Assembly (NCBI GenBank): GCA_016125275.1 | Contig: WGMB01000019.1 | Coordinates: forward strand, 1 to 37,603 | Direction: 5' to 3' | DNA length: 37,603 bases | From: Acidobacteriota bacterium | GTDB lineage: Bacteria > Acidobacteriota > Terriglobia > Bryobacterales > UBA6623 | Part shown: one piece after another, positions 1 to 10,149 of the stretch | Layout: every line of letters begins with the position of its first letter | How positions within the stretch are numbered: the first letter of the stretch is position 1 | The notes under the pieces: model-generated | Told to the model about the DNA's origin: nothing | Database searches by the model: none | The model's input: only the letters and a program-made list of their open reading frames with translations | Made by a program: the position numbers and the translations under genes

Positions 1-60
1 ACGCCCGGAGGCAGGCGCTACGACCCACACAACCGTAGCGCGAAGCCCCAGCGCACCCAC

Positions 61-90
61 TGCTCACTGTTCACCGCTCACTGCTCACTG
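61..90. repeat. Degenerate heptamer tandem repeat
   Basis: About 4.3 imperfect copies of TGCTCAC (TGCTCAC, TGTTCAC, CGCTCAC, TGCTCAC, TG) sit just upstream of the ATG at 99. The right arm carries about 8.9 perfect copies at the equivalent place (37464-37525), so copy number differs between the two arms. Confidence 0.85.
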
Positions 91-98
91 AAACCCCC

Positions 99-593
99 AT
101 GATCTCCCGACGAGGCCAAAACCTAGGCGGCCGCTACAACCGGCTGACCAAGCATTTCCGCATCCCCGAGGAAAAGCCCATCATCGAGATGATCTGGGGC
201 CCGTCGGACAACCCGCACTTCGGGCTGACGGTCTTTCCCGACGACCGCCCGACCCTCCCCTCTCCCCTCAGCCACCCCCACCTGAACCCCGCGCTGGGCC
301 TGCCCCCGCCCTGGCTGGACGACGACGACGAGGACGAAGAGTCCGTCCAGCCGGAGCCCGAGCCGGAACCGCCTCCCCCGCCCAAGCCCCCGCGCCGCGT
401 CGCCGACCCCGTGCTCTACCACCACTTCCGCAAATACCAGGAGCCCATCCTGGACCCGCCCCTGTGGGAGACCCACTCCACCCGTCCGCCGCACCCGCCC
501 GAGCCGCCCCTGCTGGACTCGGCCGGCCGCCTCCCCGCCGGCTCCTCCCTCGACGAGCTCAGCCCCTACCCCACCGACCGCCTCTTCCGGTAA
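99..593 (+). CDS. Proline-rich acidic protein of unknown function, copy 1
   Basis: I do not recognise this 164-aa protein. It has a conserved-looking N-terminal part (about residues 1-60, with RRGQNLGGRYNRL and IEMIWGPSDNPHFGL), an acidic run near residues 75-81 (DDDDEDEE), and a Pro/Glu repeat followed by PPPPPKPP. The C-terminal half is rich in Pro and His. No signal peptide or membrane segment is visible. A paralogue of 166 aa lies in inverted orientation at 36957-37457. The two differ by an in-frame 6-nt indel in the PE repeat and by both silent and replacement substitutions, and both keep the frame to the stop, which supports coding. Each copy is followed in the same direction by a sulfatase gene, here 46 nt away. 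A structural or protein-interaction role is possible but unsupported. Confidence 0.7.
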   Translation: MISRRGQNLGGRYNRLTKHFRIPEEKPIIEMIWGPSDNPHFGLTVFPDDRPTLPSPLSHPHLNPALGLPPPWLDDDDEDEESVQPEPEPEPPPPPKPPRRVADPVLYHHFRKYQEPILDPPLWETHSTRPPHPPEPPLLDSAGRLPAGSSLDELSPYPTDRLFR

Positions 594-620
594 CCAAGGC
601 TCCCCTCCCTTCCGCAACCC

Positions 621-629
621 TGCTAAAAT
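621..629 (+). promoter_or_regulatory. Extended -10 promoter of sulfatase 1
   Basis: TGCTAAAAT is an extended -10 (TGn plus TAAAAT at 624-629). Only 10 nt separate it from the ATG at 640, so transcription would start about 3-4 nt before the start codon. No -35 match and no Shine-Dalgarno sequence are visible. Confidence 0.6.
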
Positions 630-639
630 CAGCGACCCC

Positions 640-2040
640 ATGTCGGTTCGCTCGATTCTCGCCGTCCTCTGCCTCGCCGCAGCCTTCTCCACGCCGCCGG
701 GCCTCTTCGCCCAGGAGCGCCCGCCCAACTTCGTCGTCATCTTCGCCGACGACCTGGGCTACGGCGACCTCGCCGCCTACGGCCACCCCACCATCAACAC
801 ACCGAACCTCGACCGCATGGCCGCCGAGGGCCAGCGCTGGACCGACTTCTACGTGGCCGCCAGCGTCTGCACGCCCAGCCGCGCCGGCCTCATCACCGGC
901 CGCCTGCCCATCCGCAGCGGCATGATGTCCTACAAGAGCCGCGTCCTGTTCCCCGACTCCACCGGCGGCCTGCCGCCCTCCGAGATCACCATCGCCGAGG
1001 TCCTCAAGCAGAAGAGCTACGCCACCGCCGCCGTCGGCAAGTGGCACCTGGGCCACCTGCCGCAGTACCTGCCCACCAGCCAGGGCTTCGACTCCTACTT
1101 CGGCATCCCCTACTCGAACGACATGTCGAGGATCTCTCCGGCCCCGCCCCGGGATCAGCTCTGGGGCGAGAAGTCCAAGAGCGAGTACTTCAACGTCCCC
1201 CTGATGCGCAACGAAGAGGAGATCGAGCGGCCGGCCCACCAGCCCACGCTCACCAAGCGCTACACCGACGAGGCCGTCAAGTTCATCCGGGCCCACCGCG
1301 AGCAGCCCTTCTTCCTTTACCTGCCGCACTCCATGGTCCACGTGCCGCTGTTCCGCTCGCCGGAGTTCGAGGGCCACAGCCGCCGGGGGCTGTTCGGCGA
1401 CGCGCTGGAGGAGATCGACTGGTCGGTGGGCCGCATCCTCGACACGCTCGAAGAGCTCGGCCTGGAGCGCAACACGCTGGTCGTGTTCACCTCCGACAAC
1501 GGCCCCTGGCTGACCTTCGACGAGCAGGGCGGCTCGGCCGGGCCGCTGCGCATGGGCAAGGGTTCCACCTGGGAAGGAGGCATGCGCGAGCCGGGACTGT
1601 TCTGGATGCCCGGAACCGTCAAGCCCGGCGTGGTGCACGGGATGGGCGCGACGCTCGACCTGCTGCCGACCTTCGCCGCCATGGCCGGCGTCAAGGCGCC
1701 TGACGACCGCGAGCTCGACGGCTACGACCTCACGCCCGTCCTGCGCGGAACCGGGCCGTCGCCGCGCAACGAGATCTTCTACTACCGCGGCACGGACGTG
1801 TGGGCCGCGCGCGTCGGCCGCTACAAGGCGCATTTCAAGACGAAATCCGGCTACCTCAAAGACCCGCAACTCGACCACGAACCGCCGCTGCTGTTCGATC
1901 TGGAGGCCGATCCGGGCGAGAAGTACGACGTGGCCGCCGAGCATCCCGAAGCCGTCGCAGCCATTCGCAGGCGTGTCGCGGAGCACCGCGCGACGGTCAA
2001 GCCCGTCAAGGATCAACTGGCGGACCGAACCGGCCGATAG
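640..2040 (+). CDS. Exported sulfatase, arylsulfatase A-like
   Basis: A 466-aa type I sulfatase that hydrolyses sulfate esters. An N-terminal signal peptide (about residues 1-25, ending near LFAQ) indicates export. The metal-binding pair FADD lies at residues 35-38. The sulfatase signature CTPSRAGLITG starts at Cys77, the residue converted to formylglycine in this family. GKWHLG is at 133-138 and a TSDNGPW metal site at 284-290, so the active-site set looks complete. Length is normal for arylsulfatase A-like enzymes. The gene follows the proline-rich unknown by 46 nt but has its own -10 box. The substrate cannot be read from sequence; a carbohydrate sulfate is likely given the nearby fucosidase and receptors. 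The formylglycine-generating enzyme it would need is not in the window. Confidence 0.93.
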   Translation: MSVRSILAVLCLAAAFSTPPGLFAQERPPNFVVIFADDLGYGDLAAYGHPTINTPNLDRMAAEGQRWTDFYVAASVCTPSRAGLITGRLPIRSGMMSYKSRVLFPDSTGGLPPSEITIAEVLKQKSYATAAVGKWHLGHLPQYLPTSQGFDSYFGIPYSNDMSRISPAPPRDQLWGEKSKSEYFNVPLMRNEEEIERPAHQPTLTKRYTDEAVKFIRAHREQPFFLYLPHSMVHVPLFRSPEFEGHSRRGLFGDALEEIDWSVGRILDTLEELGLERNTLVVFTSDNGPWLTFDEQGGSAGPLRMGKGSTWEGGMREPGLFWMPGTVKPGVVHGMGATLDLLPTFAAMAGVKAPDDRELDGYDLTPVLRGTGPSPRNEIFYYRGTDVWAARVGRYKAHFKTKSGYLKDPQLDHEPPLLFDLEADPGEKYDVAAEHPEAVAAIRRRVAEHRATVKPVKDQLADRTGR

Positions 2041-2081
2041 TCCGGTCCCGGTCTCTTGCTGAGCGGCGCCGGAAAGCCGCA

Positions 2082-2087
2082 TACTAT
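2082..2087 (+). promoter_or_regulatory. Candidate -10 of the kinase gene
   Basis: TACTAT lies about 98 nt before the preferred ATG at 2186. It overlaps an alternative TTG codon at 2087, which argues against TTG as the start because that codon would precede the transcript. Confidence 0.4.
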
Positions 2088-2185
2088 TGCAAAGTCGGCC
2101 CGGGCGCCCCCTCCCAGCCGCCCGCGAGACGGCGATCTCCGTCGAGACCATCCAACCCCATGGCGACAGCGCGTCTGGACGGATC

Positions 2186-4894
<2,709 letters not shown>

Positions 4895-4930
4895 CCCGCT
4901 CCCAGGCCGATGATCTCGGCCGATCCCCGG

Positions 4931-4939
4931 TGATATGCT
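4931..4939 (+). promoter_or_regulatory. Extended -10 promoter of the SMP-30-like gene
   Basis: TGATATGCT (TGn plus TATGCT at 4934-4939) ends 7 nt before the ATG at 4947, predicting an essentially leaderless transcript. The upstream ATG at 4935 lies inside the -10 and is therefore rejected as a start. Confidence 0.6.
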
Positions 4940-4946
4940 TGTGCCC

Positions 4947-5921
4947 ATGCTGGGACTCCGTCTGTCTTCGCGCTCGGCCCTGACGGCCGCCGTCGTGCTT
5001 CTGGCCGCCTGCTCGTCGCCCGAGCCGGAGCGGCCCGCCGCCGAGGCCGCACCCTCGGTTCCGACGCAGGCCGCGGAGCTGATCGCCACGGACGGCTCCT
5101 GGGGCAACACCGAAGGCCCGGCGGTCGATTCCACCGGAGCCCTCTACTTCACTTCGCGCGGAACCTTCAAAGGCATCGTGCGCTGGACCCCGGCCGGCGG
5201 TCCCACGCAGTACGCCCCGGTCGCCACCGGAGCCGGCCCCGGCGGGCTCTGGATCGACGGCGCCGACAACATCTACCTCACCGCGACCAATGAGCGCGAA
5301 GTGCAGAAGCTGGCGCCGGACGGTACGCTGACCACCCTGGCCCAGGGCTTCGAGGCCGATCCGGCCACGGCCACCGGTCCCAACGACATCACCGTCTCCC
5401 AGGCCGGCGTCGTCTACTTCACCGACCCCAACGGCTACCGCGGCGAGTCCGCGCCGGGGACGGTCTACCGCATCGACGCAGCCGGCTCGGTCAGCGTCTT
5501 CGACGACTCCGTCGTGGGCCCCAACGGCATCGTTCTGAGCGCCGACGACCGCACGCTCTACGTCGCGCACAACGTCAGCGAATCGGGCTCGGAGCTCATC
5601 CGCTGGCCGCTTGCCGAGGACGGCTCGGCGGCCGGTCCCAAGGAAGTCGTCGCCAAGCTCGAGCCCTGCGTGGCCGACGGCATGGCGGTCGACGCGAACG
5701 GCCACGTCTGGCTAACCTGCTACTCCTACGGCACGGCGCACCGCATCGACCCGGCGACCGGCGAGGTCCTGGAGCGCGTGACCACCGAGCAGAAAGCCCT
5801 GACGAACGCCGCCTTCGGACGCAATGACGACGCCCATTCGCTGTACCTGTCGAGCTCGGACATGGACCGCGTGACCGGCTACGTCTACCGAGCCACGGTC
5901 GAGTCGCCCGGCGTGCATTGA
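4947..5921 (+). CDS. SMP-30/gluconolactonase-like lipoprotein
   Basis: A 324-aa six-bladed propeller protein of the SMP-30/gluconolactonase/LRE family. These enzymes hydrolyse sugar lactones or related esters using one divalent cation. The likely ligands are all visible: Glu56 (NTEGPAVD), Asn146 (GPNDI), Asn193 (GPNGI) and Asp244 (ADGMAVD). The N terminus is a lipoprotein signal with lipobox LAAC (Cys22), so the protein is probably anchored in the periplasm or outer membrane. It lies 52 nt after the kinase gene and 55 nt before the oxidoreductase gene, both with their own -10 boxes. A role in sugar-acid metabolism alongside the oxidoreductase and glucarate dehydratase is plausible. The exact substrate is unknown. 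Confidence 0.85.
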   Translation: MLGLRLSSRSALTAAVVLLAACSSPEPERPAAEAAPSVPTQAAELIATDGSWGNTEGPAVDSTGALYFTSRGTFKGIVRWTPAGGPTQYAPVATGAGPGGLWIDGADNIYLTATNEREVQKLAPDGTLTTLAQGFEADPATATGPNDITVSQAGVVYFTDPNGYRGESAPGTVYRIDAAGSVSVFDDSVVGPNGIVLSADDRTLYVAHNVSESGSELIRWPLAEDGSAAGPKEVVAKLEPCVADGMAVDANGHVWLTCYSYGTAHRIDPATGEVLERVTTEQKALTNAAFGRNDDAHSLYLSSSDMDRVTGYVYRATVESPGVH

Positions 5922-5957
5922 GCGCGCGGGCGGACCGCCGTCCGCACGGGCTCGTTC

Positions 5958-5966
5958 TGCTAGGAT
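5958..5966 (+). promoter_or_regulatory. Extended -10 promoter of the Gfo/Idh/MocA gene
   Basis: TGCTAGGAT (TGn plus TAGGAT at 5961-5966) ends 10 nt before the ATG at 5977. The layout matches that before the sulfatase at 640. Confidence 0.6.
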
Positions 5967-5976
5967 CGAGCCTGAC

Positions 5977-7284
5977 ATGAACCGTCGTACATTCGTCCGC
6001 AACGCGGCCGTGTTCGCCGCCGCCACCCAGGCCCGGCCCATTCTCGGGGCCAACGACCGCATCAATCTCGCCGTGGTCGGCGTGGGGGGCCGCGGGACCG
6101 ATCACATCGAATACTTCTCCGCGCTGCCCGATCAGAAGATCGTGGCCGTGGTCGACGTGAACCAGCCCGCGCAAGAGCGCGCGCAGGCGCTGGTGCGCAA
6201 GCTGCAAGGGCATGACCCGGTGGTCTATGCGGACATGCGCAAGGCCTTCGACTCGAAGGAGATCGACGCCGTTTCGATTGCGACGCCCAACCACTGGCAC
6301 GCTCTGTCGACCATCTGGGCCTGCCACGCCGGCAAAGACGTCTACTGCGAGAAGCCCGCCAGCCACGACCTCTACGAAGGCCGCCAAATGATCGCCGCCG
6401 CCCGCAAGCATCGCCGGATGGTGCAGGTGGGCTCACAGAGCCGCTCGATCGCGCACAAGCGCCAGGCGATGCAGATGCTGCACGAGGGAGTGATCGGCGA
6501 AGTCTTCATGGCAAGGGGGCTGTGCTACCGGAGGCGCAAGTCCATCGGCACGACGCCGGTCGAGCCGGTTCCGGCCGGCCTGGACTGGGACCTGTTCCTG
6601 GGGCCCGCGCCGATGCGCCCGTACTCGAAGAACCGCTTCGCCTACAACTGGCACTGGTTCTGGGACACCGGCAACGGAGACATCGGCAACCAGGGCGTGC
6701 ACGAGATGGACATCTGCCGCTGGGGCTTGGGACTGAAGGCCGACGAAGAACCGGAGATGGCGGTCTCCACCGGCGGCAAGTTCGTCTGGCAGGACGAGCA
6801 AGAGACGCCGAACACGCAGCAGGCTTCGTACTCCTATCGCGGCAAGGAGATCGTCTTCGATGTCCGCAACCTGAATACGGGAACCGAGTCGCAGATCCCC
6901 TTGCAGGGCTCGATGGTCGGCAACCTATTTTATGGGTCGGAAGGGTTCATGATCGTGTACCCGACCGGCTTCCAGGTCTTTATGGGCGACGAGCACGAGA
7001 AGACCGTCGACGAGAAGAACAAGGAAGAGAAGGTTTGGGACCCGAAGCCGCACATGCAGAACTTTCTGGACGGCGTGCGCGCCCGGGACCCGAAGGTTCT
7101 CCACGCGGACATCGCCGAAGGCGTGGCGGCGGCGGCGCTGGTGCACTACGCCAATGCCAGCTACAGGCTGGGGCGGGTGATGCGTCCGGACCCGCTGACC
7201 GGTCGGATCTTGGACGATGGCGCGGCGAACCAGATTTTGGAGCGGCCGGGGCGTGAGCCGTACCGGATTCCGGAATTGGCTTGA
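5977..7284 (+). CDS. Tat-exported Gfo/Idh/MocA family oxidoreductase
   Basis: A 435-aa NAD(P)-dependent sugar dehydrogenase or related enzyme. The N terminus MNRRTFVRNAAVFAAA is a twin-arginine signal, common among Gfo/Idh/MocA proteins of acidobacteria and planctomycetes. The Rossmann fold starts at residue 30 with the dinucleotide loop GVGGRG (35-40). The family motif EKP is at 125-127 (YCEKPASHD), its lysine being catalytic in related enzymes. The C-terminal substrate domain includes GNGDIGNQGVHEMDICRWGL (232-251), whose His is typical of the family. The substrate is unknown, probably an oxidised or glycosidic sugar. It is transcribed separately and ends in a convergent junction with the glucarate dehydratase-like gene. 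Confidence 0.9.
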   Translation: MNRRTFVRNAAVFAAATQARPILGANDRINLAVVGVGGRGTDHIEYFSALPDQKIVAVVDVNQPAQERAQALVRKLQGHDPVVYADMRKAFDSKEIDAVSIATPNHWHALSTIWACHAGKDVYCEKPASHDLYEGRQMIAAARKHRRMVQVGSQSRSIAHKRQAMQMLHEGVIGEVFMARGLCYRRRKSIGTTPVEPVPAGLDWDLFLGPAPMRPYSKNRFAYNWHWFWDTGNGDIGNQGVHEMDICRWGLGLKADEEPEMAVSTGGKFVWQDEQETPNTQQASYSYRGKEIVFDVRNLNTGTESQIPLQGSMVGNLFYGSEGFMIVYPTGFQVFMGDEHEKTVDEKNKEEKVWDPKPHMQNFLDGVRARDPKVLHADIAEGVAAAALVHYANASYRLGRVMRPDPLTGRILDDGAANQILERPGREPYRIPELA

Positions 7285-7351
7285 GGTCCTCGAGCCGGGA
7301 ACAGTGAACCGCAGAAGTGGGTGAAAACGCGCTTGGTCTTGGCACTTCCAG

Positions 7352-7371
7352 CCCCGCACTTCAGTGCGGGG
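7352..7371. repeat. REP-like palindrome 1
   Basis: CCCCGCACT-TC-AGTGCGGGG, a perfect 9-bp inverted repeat. It lies after the oxidoreductase gene, 29 nt before a T7 run (7394-7400). It is the sister of the palindrome at 7475-7494: same length, same loop size and similar sequence. Confidence 0.8.
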
Positions 7372-7399
7372 TCCGGACCGCCTGGCGGCCCCGTTTTTT

Positions 7400-7444
7400 T
7401 GTTTTGGGGCGGGCCACCTAGACTAGGTGGCCCGCCCCAAAACA
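7400..7444. terminator. 45-nt perfect palindrome at a convergent gene junction
   Basis: The left arm 7400-7421 (TGTTTTGGGG then CGGGCCACCTAG) is the exact reverse complement of 7423-7444, with the single base A7422 at the centre. The outer pairs T-rich on the left and A-rich on the right make it terminator-like on both strands. It lies between the convergent genes ending at 7284 (+) and 7543 (-), so a bidirectional terminator is the simplest reading. A T7 run lies directly to its left. Confidence 0.65.
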
Positions 7445-7474
7445 TCTACTTCCGATACCTTCCTCTTTCATCTA

Positions 7475-7494
7475 CCCCGGACTGAAGTCCGGGG
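7475..7494. repeat. REP-like palindrome 2
   Basis: CCCCGGACT-GA-AGTCCGGGG, a perfect 9-bp inverted repeat followed by GCTAA. Together with 7352-7371 it looks like a dispersed extragenic palindrome family. Confidence 0.8.
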
Positions 7495-7542
7495 CTAACC
7501 GATCCGAGATCGCGTAGCGCGGCAAGTGCGGGGCTCCTTCTC

Positions 7543-8841
7543 TCACCAGCGCGGCAGCTTACGCGTCCAGGCCGGGTCGACGTACTTGCGCATCTCCGCC
7601 TGGTCGTCCCGCTTGCGGTACGGAATCTTCGTGTAGAGCTCCGCCAGCCGGGCCACCTGATCGTAGTCGAGCTCCACGCCCAGGCCGCCCTTGTCCGGGA
7701 TGGCCACCTTGCCGCCTTCGATCTTCACCCGGCCGCCCGCCACAATCTCGTCCGCCGACTGCCACGGGTAGTGCGTATCGCAGGCGTAGGTCAGGTTCGG
7801 AGTCGCAGCGGCCACGTGCGTCATCGCCATCAGGCTGACGCCCAAGTGGGAGTTCGAGTGCATTGACAGCGCGATACCGAACGTTTGGCAGAGCTTGCCG
7901 AGCTGCTGCACCTGCCGCATGCCGCCCCAGAAGTGGTGGTCGCACAGCACCACCTGGACGGCGTCGTTCCGGATCGACTCCGGCATGTGCTGAAAGGCCG
8001 TCACGGCGACGTTGGAAGCCAGCGGCGTGTCGATCCCCAGCGCCAGCAGTCCCTTGCGGACCGCCGCCATGCCGTCGATGCCGGCGGCCGGATCTTCCAG
8101 GTAGCCGCCGTCGGCCAGCTCGTCCTTCAATGCGACGCCAACCTTGATCGACGTCTCGACCGTCCAGGCCGAGTTCGGGTCGATGCGCGCCGGGCAGTCC
8201 GGGAAGGCCTGCTTCAGCTGCTTGATCGTCTCGATCTCGACTTCCGGATCCAGCACGCCGCCCTTGAACTTGATGTCGTGGAAGCCGTACTCCTCTTTCA
8301 TCATCCGCACCTGGCGGACGATCGATTCCGGCGTCAGGCACTCGCCGTACTTGTCTTCGCGGGCGTCGGAGCCTTCCCCGCCGCCGCCGGCGTGCTTGTA
8401 GAACGGGTAGGCGGAGAACTCCACGGCGTCGCGCACGCGCGTGCCGAGCAGGTCGCATACCGGCACGCCGGTCGCCTTGCCGATCAGGTCGAGGCAGGCG
8501 GTCTCGATCGCCGAGTAGGTGCGCGGGCTCTCGTCCAGAGGGTTCTCGCCGGGCGTATGCATCGTGTGCGAGCGGTCCAGGCCGTCGCCCACGCCCTCCA
8601 CCAAGTCCATCAGTAGGCCGGTCAGCCGCCAGGCGTCAGCGCCGACCACGCGATCCCGCAAAGCCTTCAGGGCGTTGGCGGGCTCGTCGCCGCCGTAAGT
8701 CTCCGCGATGCCCACGATGCCGTCCTCGCTGACCAGCTCGAGGACGTTGCGCAGGGCATAGGGCTGGTGCAGGCCGTAGGAGGAGCGCAGCGGCGGGTCG
8801 GCAATCGCCAGGGAGTGCACCCGCATATCGACGATTTTCAT
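7543..8841 (-). CDS. Glucarate dehydratase-like enolase superfamily enzyme
   Basis: A 432-aa cytoplasmic enzyme of the mandelate racemase/glucarate dehydratase branch. These enzymes abstract a proton alpha to a carboxylate; glucarate dehydratase makes 5-keto-4-deoxyglucarate. The KxK base motif is K191/K193 (DIKFKGG). Metal-ligand candidates are D221 and N223 (RIDPN), E249 (LEDP) and N277 (ASNV). The second half-site contains D301 (CDHHFWGG), and MHSNSHLGVS carries the catalytic histidine region typical of GudD. Length is close to the roughly 445 aa usual for GudD. The start at 8841 is supported by a -10 box 9 nt upstream. It is divergent from the MFS gene. D-glucarate, galactarate or another acid sugar could be the substrate. 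Confidence 0.85.
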   Translation of the reverse strand: MKIVDMRVHSLAIADPPLRSSYGLHQPYALRNVLELVSEDGIVGIAETYGGDEPANALKALRDRVVGADAWRLTGLLMDLVEGVGDGLDRSHTMHTPGENPLDESPRTYSAIETACLDLIGKATGVPVCDLLGTRVRDAVEFSAYPFYKHAGGGGEGSDAREDKYGECLTPESIVRQVRMMKEEYGFHDIKFKGGVLDPEVEIETIKQLKQAFPDCPARIDPNSAWTVETSIKVGVALKDELADGGYLEDPAAGIDGMAAVRKGLLALGIDTPLASNVAVTAFQHMPESIRNDAVQVVLCDHHFWGGMRQVQQLGKLCQTFGIALSMHSNSHLGVSLMAMTHVAAATPNLTYACDTHYPWQSADEIVAGGRVKIEGGKVAIPDKGGLGVELDYDQVARLAELYTKIPYRKRDDQAEMRKYVDPAWTRKLPRW

Positions 8842-8850
8842 AAGCTCTCT

Positions 8851-8856
8851 ATTCTA
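8851..8856 (-). promoter_or_regulatory. -10 box of the enolase gene
   Basis: TAGAAT on the minus strand ends 9 nt before the ATG at 8841. The resulting leader would be only 2-3 nt. Confidence 0.5.
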
Positions 8857-8881
8857 AGCCGGGAGAGCCGGGCTCACGCCG

Positions 8882-8887
8882 TATGAT
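8882..8887 (+). promoter_or_regulatory. -10 box of the MFS gene
   Basis: TATGAT lies in the 76-nt divergent gap, 30 nt before the TTG start at 8918. GGAG at 8892-8895 lies close to the predicted transcript start, and probably too far upstream to act as a ribosome site for that TTG. Confidence 0.4.
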
Positions 8888-8917
8888 GAAAGGAGCGGCC
8901 GATCGGTCGACTCCAAC

Positions 8918-10105
8918 TTGAGCGCGACAGCCCAAACGCCCGCCGTGATGGCGGGCCGGTCGAAGTCCACTCTGCTGAGCGCGGGGATGCTGCTGCTGGC
9001 TGGAGCGCACGCCGTCACGGACCTGTTCTCGAGCACGGTGGCGACGTTGCAGCCGGTGCTGGGCGAGCGCTTCGACCTGTCGCTGACGCAGGCCGGCGTC
9101 ACCAGCGGCGTCTTCATGTTCGCGTCGGCGATCATGCAATTGCCCTTCGGCATCTGGAGCGACCGGCTGCACTCGCGGATGTTCAGCATCCTGGGTCCGC
9201 TGGCCGCGGCGGTCTTTCTGTCGTCGATCTGCTTGGCCAACGGCTTCGCGATGCTGCTGGCGCTGGCGGCGTTGGGCGGCATGGGCGTAGCGGCTTTCCA
9301 TCCGCAGTCGACCAAAGAGGCGGCGCGGCTGTCGGGAGAGCGCAAAGGCTTCGGCGTCGCCTTATTCATTACCGCCGGCACGTTCGGGCTGGCGTTGGGG
9401 CCGCTGTACTTCTCGGCCGTCATCTCGGCATTCACCTTCGACCGTTTCTATCTGGCGATGCTGCCGGCCTTGGTCCTGTGCGGGCTGTTGCTGTGGAAGC
9501 TGCCGCCTCCGGGCGATGTGACGGCCGGGCCGAAAGGCATCGATTGGGCGGCGCTGGGCTCCCAGTGGAAGCCCCTGACGCAGCTCTACATCCTGGTCGT
9601 ACTGCGCTCAGTGGTGCAGTTGGGCACCAGCCAGTTCCTTACGCTCTACCTCACGCGCGAGCGCGGCTACTCGATCGAGTCGGCCAGCCTGGTGCTGGCA
9701 ATGTTCTTCCTGGCCGCCTCGGCCGGATCGTTCGTAGGCGGCTCCCTGTCAGACCGCTTTGGCGGACGGGCGGTGACGGTGCTCTCGATGGCCGCTTCGG
9801 CGCCGTTCCTGGGCGGCTTCCTGCTCACCGACGGCTGGATCTCGCTGGCCTGCTTGTTCCTGGGCGGCCTGATGCTGCTGTTGACGATTCCGGTGAACGT
9901 GGTGATGGCGCAGGAGCTGGTGCCTTCGCAGGCGGGCATCGTGACCTCGCTGATGATGGGCTTCGCCTGGGGCATGGCGGGCATCACTTTCATCCCGCTG
10001 ATCGGCTGGCTGGGCGATCAGGTAGGACTGCAAACGGTGTTGTGGGGCGTGGCGCTGGCGCCGCTGCTGGGCATTTGGCCGGCGCTGCGGTTGCCGCGGG
10101 GGTAG
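8918..10105 (+). CDS. MFS transporter, fosmidomycin-resistance (Fsr)-like
   Basis: A 395-aa inner-membrane major facilitator with about 12 hydrophobic segments. The loop after segment 2 has FGIWSDRLHSR, matching the MFS A-motif, and the second half has GGSLSDRFGGRAVTVLS. GVAAFHPQSTKEAARLSG resembles the conserved HP-containing segment of the Fsr/fosmidomycin-resistance group of exporters. Substrate prediction beyond that is unsafe. Two starts are possible: TTG at 8918, giving the length used here, or ATG at 8948 (MAGRSKS), which leaves the first membrane segment intact. It is divergent from the enolase gene, so a link to sugar-acid transport cannot be excluded. Confidence 0.85.
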   Translation: MSATAQTPAVMAGRSKSTLLSAGMLLLAGAHAVTDLFSSTVATLQPVLGERFDLSLTQAGVTSGVFMFASAIMQLPFGIWSDRLHSRMFSILGPLAAAVFLSSICLANGFAMLLALAALGGMGVAAFHPQSTKEAARLSGERKGFGVALFITAGTFGLALGPLYFSAVISAFTFDRFYLAMLPALVLCGLLLWKLPPPGDVTAGPKGIDWAALGSQWKPLTQLYILVVLRSVVQLGTSQFLTLYLTRERGYSIESASLVLAMFFLAASAGSFVGGSLSDRFGGRAVTVLSMAASAPFLGGFLLTDGWISLACLFLGGLMLLLTIPVNVVMAQELVPSQAGIVTSLMMGFAWGMAGITFIPLIGWLGDQVGLQTVLWGVALAPLLGIWPALRLPRG

Positions 10106-10149
10106 CGGCTACCGTAGCGCTTCGCATAGACTGCCGTCACAGCAGAGCG

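Larger units (their letters stand above)
1..593 (+). repeat. Left arm of a long inverted repeat
   Basis: This segment is repeated in inverted orientation at 36957-37582. By eye the two arms are about 95% identical over the gene they share, and the match stops at the stop codon of that gene. The arm begins with a hairpin (15-22 pairs with 34-41, GCGCTACG/CGTAGCGC), then a short heptamer tract (61-90), then the coding region. Similarity reaches the first base of the window, so the arm may extend further left. No transposase or terminal inverted repeat of an insertion sequence is visible in it. Confidence 0.9.

Noticed and set aside
1-593. Insertion sequence or transposon end
   Set aside because: No transposase, no terminal inverted repeats and no target duplication are visible; I report it only as an inverted repeat.
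2087-2185. TTG start extending the kinase by 33 residues
   Set aside because: It overlaps the likely -10 box and adds no recognisable sequence; the kinase fold begins right after the ATG at 2186.
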